A stretch of 18,932 nucleotides of DNA, from positions 1 through 18,932 of the forward strand of contig JAZGDL010000188.1 of assembly GCA_036477795.1 (NCBI GenBank), read 5' to 3'. Origin of the DNA: JAZGDL01 sp036477795. Its GTDB lineage: Bacteria > Planctomycetota > Phycisphaerae > UBA1845. Under the pieces are notes generated by a model. The model was not told the origin of the DNA and searched no databases. It worked only from the letters and a program-made list of their open reading frames with translations. Positions 15,452-18,932 of the stretch are shown one piece after another. Numbering within the stretch: position 1 is the stretch's first letter; every line of letters begins with the position of its first letter. The position numbers and the translations under genes were made by a program.

Positions 15452-16158
15452 CCGTGTGCGGCCGCCAGGGCCTTGGCCCGGGCTTGTTTGGTCATCAGCA
15501 GCGGGAAGACGATGTCGCTCAAGCAGCAGGGCACCATCACCGCGATGGTCACGAAGATGAAAATCCGCCCGGCGTTGCTGAACCACTCCACCCGGCCGAA
15601 CGGCGCGATCAGGTAAAAAATACTGGCCATCGTGGATGCTAATACGTGAAGCGAATGGCTGAACAGCGTACTGCCGGCCACTGTGCCGGCAGCTCCCAGC
15701 CCGACCAGCATCCCCATCACCGCGAAAGGAAGCACCAGCTCCGGATTCTCCACCACGCAGATATGCAACGGCGCCCGTCGACCCATGAAGATCAAAGAGA
15801 AATGGGGAAGCAGGATATCGCTCACACCGCACACCACGATCGCGCCGGTCAGACCGACCAGCACGGCCTTGAACACACGGTGATCGTAACGCCAGAACAT
15901 CGCCGTGGTGGCCGCGGCTGAGAAGAACATGTGGACCGGATGAAAAAGGTGAAAAAGATGGTACCCGGAGTGGCCGGCGTGATCCTGCCCCGAGGGCACC
16001 AGTTCTTGCGACACCGGTGCGATGTAGCAGAGCAGCCCGGCGAAAACCAGGCCGATGGCCACGCTGGACACCGAAAACGGTGCGTGCTCCAGCAGTTCCG
16101 TCCGCAGGGCGGACGAGCCCCCGTGTTCGGCAGGATGGTGTTCGTTCTGCTCACTCAT
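15445..16158 (-). CDS. Histidine-rich multi-pass membrane protein, internally duplicated
   Basis: A 237-residue protein I do not recognise. It has about six membrane segments (near 29-48, 72-90, 96-117, 141-163, 168-185, 200-221), a His-rich N terminus (EHHPAEHGG) and a His-rich tail (AAAHGH). Two halves seem related. In the first, H73-x2-H76 (HPVHMFFSAAATTAMF) is followed by C110 and S113-D114-I-L-L-P118. In the second, H168-x2-H171 (HSLHVLASTMASIF) is followed by C211-C212 and S214-D215-I-V-F-P219. The paired histidines and cysteines suggest metal or heme binding, which is inference only. The ATG at 16158 lacks a clear ribosome binding site. Its 3' end overlaps the greA fusion gene by 7 bp, and a palindromic element lies directly upstream. 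Confidence 0.7.
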   Translation of the reverse strand: MSEQNEHHPAEHGGSSALRTELLEHAPFSVSSVAIGLVFAGLLCYIAPVSQELVPSGQDHAGHSGYHLFHLFHPVHMFFSAAATTAMFWRYDHRVFKAVLVGLTGAIVVCGVSDILLPHFSLIFMGRRAPLHICVVENPELVLPFAVMGMLVGLGAAGTVAGSTLFSHSLHVLASTMASIFYLIAPFGRVEWFSNAGRIFIFVTIAVMVPCCLSDIVFPLLMTKQARAKALAAAHGH

Positions 16159-16181
16159 CGGCTATTGACACCCGCGAGTTT

Positions 16182-16263
16182 GGGTGGCCCATCTCTTCAG
16201 AGATGGGGGACGTCATTCCCCCCGTTGAATCGTCTACCCCACGTCTGAAGACGTGGGCCACCC
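16182..16263. repeat. Palindromic element, GGGTGGCCCA family, copy 2
   Basis: The ends GGGTGGCCCA (16182-16191) and TGGGCCACCC (16254-16263) are identical to those of the element at 7197-7299. The inner hairpins are different: CCATCTC-TTCA-GAGATGG at 16189-16206 and CCCACGTCT-GA-AGACGTGGG at 16238-16257. The centre differs too. It fills most of the divergent gap between the membrane-protein gene and amrS. Confidence 0.85.
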
Positions 16264-16274
16264 GACCTTGCTCG

Positions 16275-16304
16275 GTGGCAGCATGACCAACTATATGATA
16301 TAAT
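16275..16304 (+). promoter_or_regulatory. Probable sigma-70-type promoter of amrS
   Basis: A perfect TATAAT (16299-16304) lies in a very AT-rich patch (ACTATATGATATAATAATAT) that stands out from the GC-rich surroundings. GTGGCA at 16275-16280 is a 4-of-6 match to TTGACA with an 18-bp spacer. Transcription would begin near 16311, which argues against the ATG at 16308 as the start of the gene. Confidence 0.55.
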
Positions 16305-16340
16305 AATATGCGAACCCTAACCGATGAAAGGCCACGGGCC

Positions 16341-17459
16341 ATGCCTGATCATATCCATCTTAGGGACTTGCTTGGCAAGAATACAATGGTCTCCGCGCCG
16401 GAGCTGGTGATTGACGAAGGCGGCGGCGTCCTCCGCTGCGTGGCTTGCGGCCACCGCTGTCCCATTCGTGACGGCCGTACCGGCGTATGCCGCGTCCGTT
16501 TCAACAACGCCGGCACCATCCGCGTCCCCACCGGCTACGTCGCCGGCCTCCAGATCGACCCCATTGAAAAGAAACCCTTCTACCATGTCTACCCCGGCCG
16601 AGATGCCCTTTCGTTCGGCATGCTGGGGTGCGATTACCATTGCAGCTACTGCCAGAACTGGGTTACCAGCCAGGCCCTGCGCGATGACCAGGCGGTGTCC
16701 ATGCCCCGTTTCTGTGATCCGGCGACGCTCGCCGACCTGGCCGTCAAGCACCACGCCCCCGTAGTGGTCAGCACCTACAACGAACCGCTGATCACCGCCG
16801 ATTGGGCGATGATGGTCTTCCGCGAAGCGGCGGATCGCGGCGTGAAGTGCGGTTTCGTCAGCAACGGAAACGCCACGCCCGAGGTCCTGGAATACATCCG
16901 CCCGCTGGTTGACCTGTACAAGGTCGATCTAAAAGGCTTTGACGATCGCAAGTACCGCGCCCTGGGCGGTGCCCTGGCGAACGTGCTCGACACCATACGC
17001 CTGCTCAAGAAAATGGATTTCTGGATCGAGATCGTGACCCTGACGGTCCCCGGCTTCAATGATTCCGACGACGAGTTGGCCAAGATCGCCGATTTCATCG
17101 CCGGCGTCTCGGTCGACATCCCCTGGCACGTCACAGCCTTCCATCCGGACTACAAGATGACCGATCCCGGTCCCACCACGGTGGAGACGCTGCTGCGGGC
17201 CTATGATATCGGGAAACGTGCCGGCCTGCGTTTCGTGTATGCCGGCAACACTCCCGGCGCCGTCGGCGAACGGGAGCACACCAACTGCCCGCACTGCGAC
17301 ACCGTGGTTTTGCGCCGCATGGGATTCAACGTGCTGGAAAACCGAATGATCGGTAACGCCTGCCCGAATTGCCGCAAGGTGTTGCCCGGCATTTGGGAGG
17401 CCAGCGCCCAAGCCTCTACCGGCGGCACCCGTGTGCCCCGGTCGATTGCCATACGGTGA
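16341..17459 (+). CDS. amrS: AmmeMemoRadiSam system radical SAM enzyme
   Basis: A 372-residue radical SAM protein related to pyruvate formate-lyase activating enzyme. The cluster-binding motif is C97-x3-C101-x2-C104 (GCDYHCSYCQNW). Before it lies the family's extra cysteine block, CVACGHRCPIRDGRTGVCRV (C33, C36, C40, C50), and FYHVYPGRDALSFGMLGC. STYNEPLI, GFVSNGNATPEVLEYI, DLYKVDLKGFDD and WHVTAFHPDYKM are typical of this group. A C-terminal zinc-ribbon-like part has CPHC and CPNC. The group is named from co-occurrence with Memo and AMMECR1 domain proteins; neither is in the window and its reaction is not settled to my knowledge. I chose ATG 16341, with GAAAGG nine bases upstream, over ATG 16308, which overlaps the presumed promoter. 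Confidence 0.9.
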   Translation: MPDHIHLRDLLGKNTMVSAPELVIDEGGGVLRCVACGHRCPIRDGRTGVCRVRFNNAGTIRVPTGYVAGLQIDPIEKKPFYHVYPGRDALSFGMLGCDYHCSYCQNWVTSQALRDDQAVSMPRFCDPATLADLAVKHHAPVVVSTYNEPLITADWAMMVFREAADRGVKCGFVSNGNATPEVLEYIRPLVDLYKVDLKGFDDRKYRALGGALANVLDTIRLLKKMDFWIEIVTLTVPGFNDSDDELAKIADFIAGVSVDIPWHVTAFHPDYKMTDPGPTTVETLLRAYDIGKRAGLRFVYAGNTPGAVGEREHTNCPHCDTVVLRRMGFNVLENRMIGNACPNCRKVLPGIWEASAQASTGGTRVPRSIAIR

Positions 17460-17467
17460 TCCGGCAG

Positions 17468-17495
17468 CGCCCGCACCGCTTCGCGTTCGCGGGCG
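17468..17495 (+). terminator. Hairpin just after amrS, possible terminator
   Basis: CGCCCGC (17468-17474) pairs with GCGGGCG (17489-17495) around a 14-base loop, starting nine bases after the amrS stop codon. There is no T-tract, so it may be only an mRNA end stabiliser or another repeat hairpin. Confidence 0.4.
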
Positions 17496-17518
17496 GCTGA
17501 CTCATAAACATGGTTCAT

Positions 17519-17534
17519 CCGGCATTTCCGCCGG
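17519..17534. repeat. Short palindrome CCGGCATTTCCGCCGG
   Basis: Imperfect hairpin (CCGGC...GCCGG) that precedes the large symmetric hairpin element at 17582-17819. Same general style, with a TTTC tip. Confidence 0.5.
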
Positions 17535-17581
17535 TGGCTATTCCTCGCAGATTCACCGATCAGGGGCTGTTTGCTCGAAGT

Positions 17582-17819
17582 GACCGGCCTTTAGCCGGTC
17601 GGTGTTTGCCACCGGCTTCAGCCGGTGGTGACGGGCGACAACCCCCCGCGGGAGCCGGCTTTAGCCGGGCTTCTGCTTCGACAGAGCACAAGATCGCCCC
17701 ACATTCGCAAAGGTAAATACCACAAGCCCGGCTGAAGCCGGCTGGGGTATAAGAAGGACGAGGAATCCGCTGACCACCAACTGAAGTTGGTGGCAAACAC
17801 CGGTCGGCTGAAGCCGACC
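17582..17819. repeat. Symmetric six-hairpin composite element
   Basis: Three hairpins on the left are mirrored by three on the right. H1 is GACCGGC...GCCGGTC (17582-17600) and H1' is GGTCGGC...GCCGACC (17802-17819). H2 is CCACCGGC...GCCGGTGG (17609-17628) and H2' is CCACCAAC...GTTGGTGG (17774-17793). H3 (17653-17672) and H3' (17724-17743) are reverse complements with one mismatch. The 8-bp linker GGTGTTTG joins H1 to H2 and its exact reverse complement CAAACACC joins H2' to H1'. The tips are TTTA, TTCA or TGAA. No ORF is convincing inside. It fills half of the 487-bp gap after amrS; outside it the gap holds the hairpin at 17468, the palindrome at 17519 and the next gene's upstream region. Confidence 0.85.
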
Positions 17820-17946
17820 CCCGATCGGGCATCCCATTTTTCCCCGCATGACCCACCAACATCAGCGGCGGTGTGTGGACTTTGACGAGTCCGGCTCCGG
17901 TCGGATACAATCATCTTGTCTGTTCCAAGAACGAGGTGACGCCAGC

Positions 17947-18477
17947 ATGTCCGACAAAGACGACATTAAGACGTGCGCCGAGTGCGGTGCAAGTGTCTAC
18001 CCGGAACATATCGAATCGGGAAAGGCTGCGGTCATCGACGACCGGCTTCGGTGCCCCCACTGCCTCAATGACTACAAGCAATCGCACCACAGCGACGAGC
18101 CCCGATTCGACGGCCAGACCACGATGCGGGCCCCCGGCGAGTCCGCGGACTTTACACCCATCTCTGTCGACGACGACTCCTCGCCCAGCCAGTCAACGGT
18201 TTTGCGGGCCATCGGGGGCGACACGCTCATCGGGGGCGAAGCCCAAGTTGATGAATCTAATCTGAAGCGGCCGCTGATAACCGAGGGCACAGGGGCCACG
18301 CGCTCCCGAACCTTTCACGCCAAGCTCAACGACGGTGCGGTCGGTTTCATGAACAAGCACATCACCGATTGGGCCGACGAGAACCCCGATGTGGTCATCA
18401 AGTTCGCGACCTCCACTATCGGCGTGTGGGAGGGCAAGAAAGCCGATCCCCACCTGATCGTCACGGTCTTCTATTGA
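17947..18477 (+). CDS. Zinc-ribbon protein with conserved C-terminal domain, function unknown
   Basis: A 176-residue protein. The ATG at 17947 has GAGGTG about ten bases upstream; the frame is open back to 17848 without a better site. The N terminus has C10-x2-C13 and C36-x2-C39 (KTCAECGAS...LRCPHCLND), a zinc ribbon. A low-complexity acidic and serine-rich linker of about 80 residues follows. The last 60 residues (RSRTFHAKLNDGAVGFMNKH, DWADENPDVVIKFATSTIGV, WEGKKADPHLIVTVFY) look like a compact alpha/beta domain ending in hydrophobic strands. I have the impression that similar tails occur in other planctomycete proteins but know no function. No signal peptide or membrane segment. The DENPDVVIKFATS...DPHLIVTVFY pattern suggests one helix and two strands, as in small ligand- or partner-binding domains. 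Confidence 0.7.
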   Translation: MSDKDDIKTCAECGASVYPEHIESGKAAVIDDRLRCPHCLNDYKQSHHSDEPRFDGQTTMRAPGESADFTPISVDDDSSPSQSTVLRAIGGDTLIGGEAQVDESNLKRPLITEGTGATRSRTFHAKLNDGAVGFMNKHITDWADENPDVVIKFATSTIGVWEGKKADPHLIVTVFY

Positions 18478-18567
18478 TCCAGGCGCCGCAAGAGAGCCGC
18501 GGGATTCATCCCCCGCTGCCCCAAGCTCCGCGACTCGTCCCCCACGGCAACAAGTGAAAGTCCAACA

Positions 18568-18932
18568 TCAATCGTTAAGCGGCACCAGCATCCGCCGCGT
18601 CTCCTGCGGGACGGAGACGGGGAGCGTCACCGTGAATACGCTGCCCTTGCCCACCTCGCTTTCGATCTGAATGGTCCCGCCCAGCATGCTGACCAACTCC
18701 TTGGTGATGGCCAGGCCCAGGCCCGTGCCGCTGTGCTCACGGGTCAATGACGAGTCGATCTGCCGGAACTTCTCGAAAATCACCCCGAACGTCTCCGGTT
18801 CGATGCCCGGGCCCGTATCGCTGACCCGAAGCCGCACCGATCCGTCCTCGCCACAAGCCCCATCAAGTCGCACTCGCCCGCCCGGCGGCGTGAACTTGAT
18901 CGCGTTGCTCAGCAGGTTGTACAGGATCTGCT
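18568..18932 (-). CDS. Sensor histidine kinase, C-terminal ATPase domain (partial)
   Basis: The last 121 residues of a histidine kinase whose start lies outside the window. The HATPase_c domain is intact where visible: N box QILYNLLSNAIKFTPPGG, G1 box DTGPGIEPE, F box FEKFRQIDSSLTREHSG, and G2 box GTGLGLAITKELVSMLGG, then SEVGKGSVFTVTLPV. The chain ends shortly after the domain (RRMLVPLND), so no receiver domain is attached at the C terminus. The sensing and dimerisation domains are not visible. The 90 bp between this stop and the preceding rightward gene hold only a weak 5-bp hairpin (GCGGG/CCCGC near 18499-18516). Confidence 0.93.
   Translation of the reverse strand, partial: QILYNLLSNAIKFTPPGGRVRLDGACGEDGSVRLRVSDTGPGIEPETFGVIFEKFRQIDSSLTREHSGTGLGLAITKELVSMLGGTIQIESEVGKGSVFTVTLPVSVPQETRRMLVPLND

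Noticed and set aside
1..18932. tRNA, rRNA or known riboswitch
   Set aside because: Scanning by eye for T-arm-like GGTTCGAATCC strings and cloverleaf candidates gave nothing convincing. Weak hits near 738, 1780 and 4127 have no acceptor stem.

Overview
The window looks like a chromosomal segment of a GC-rich member of the Planctomycetota (PVC superphylum). The evidence is indirect. A GreA transcript-cleavage domain sits at the end of a very long protein, as known for Chlamydiae. Several proteins carry short N-terminal zinc ribbons of a type common in planctomycetes. The intergenic DNA is crowded with palindromic and short tandem repeats. No ribosomal RNA, tRNA or CRISPR array was seen, and no marker fixes the lineage more finely.

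Layout. Positions 1-1350 are a decayed accessory strip: the 5' part of a frameshifted IS4-type transposase, a small retropepsin-like aspartic protease, a C-terminal scrap that looks like a second such protease on the other strand, and several copies of a pyrimidine-rich repeat. Next come leftward genes for a zinc-ribbon/RDD membrane protein and an exported GH17-like glycosidase (1351-3883), then a nitroreductase (4153-4917), a small MITE-like element, and metG (5122-7041). MetG contains an in-frame heptanucleotide/octanucleotide tandem-repeat insert. Diverging from metG is ligA (7436-9508), followed by leftward genes for a P-loop protein (9741-10586), a membrane-anchored coiled-coil protein and LarC, the nickel-pincer cofactor protein (10854-12721). 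Rightward from 13232 is a 739-aa GreA fusion. Its end overlaps a convergent gene for a histidine-rich membrane protein that looks internally duplicated (15445-16158). An AmmeMemoRadiSam-type radical SAM enzyme (16341-17459) and a small zinc-ribbon protein (17947-18477) follow, and the window ends in the ATPase domain of a sensor histidine kinase.

How the genes work together. Most are independent housekeeping or single-gene units (metG, ligA, greA-like, larC, amrS). The usual partners of LarC (LarA, LarB, LarE) and AmrS (Memo, AMMECR1) are not here. Probable co-transcribed pairs are the glycosidase with the RDD protein (25 nt from the glycosidase stop to the chosen RDD start) and larC with the coiled-coil protein.

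The least expected signal is in the non-coding DNA. At least three unrelated-looking repeat families (about 7197-7299 with 16182-16263; 10697-10834; 17582-17819) share one design: an outer flank, a short hairpin, a spacer, then the same module inverted. In two of these families the hairpin stems differ between copies while pairing is kept, which suggests selection on folded structure. Apart from the tandem repeats in metG, the repeats lie between genes.
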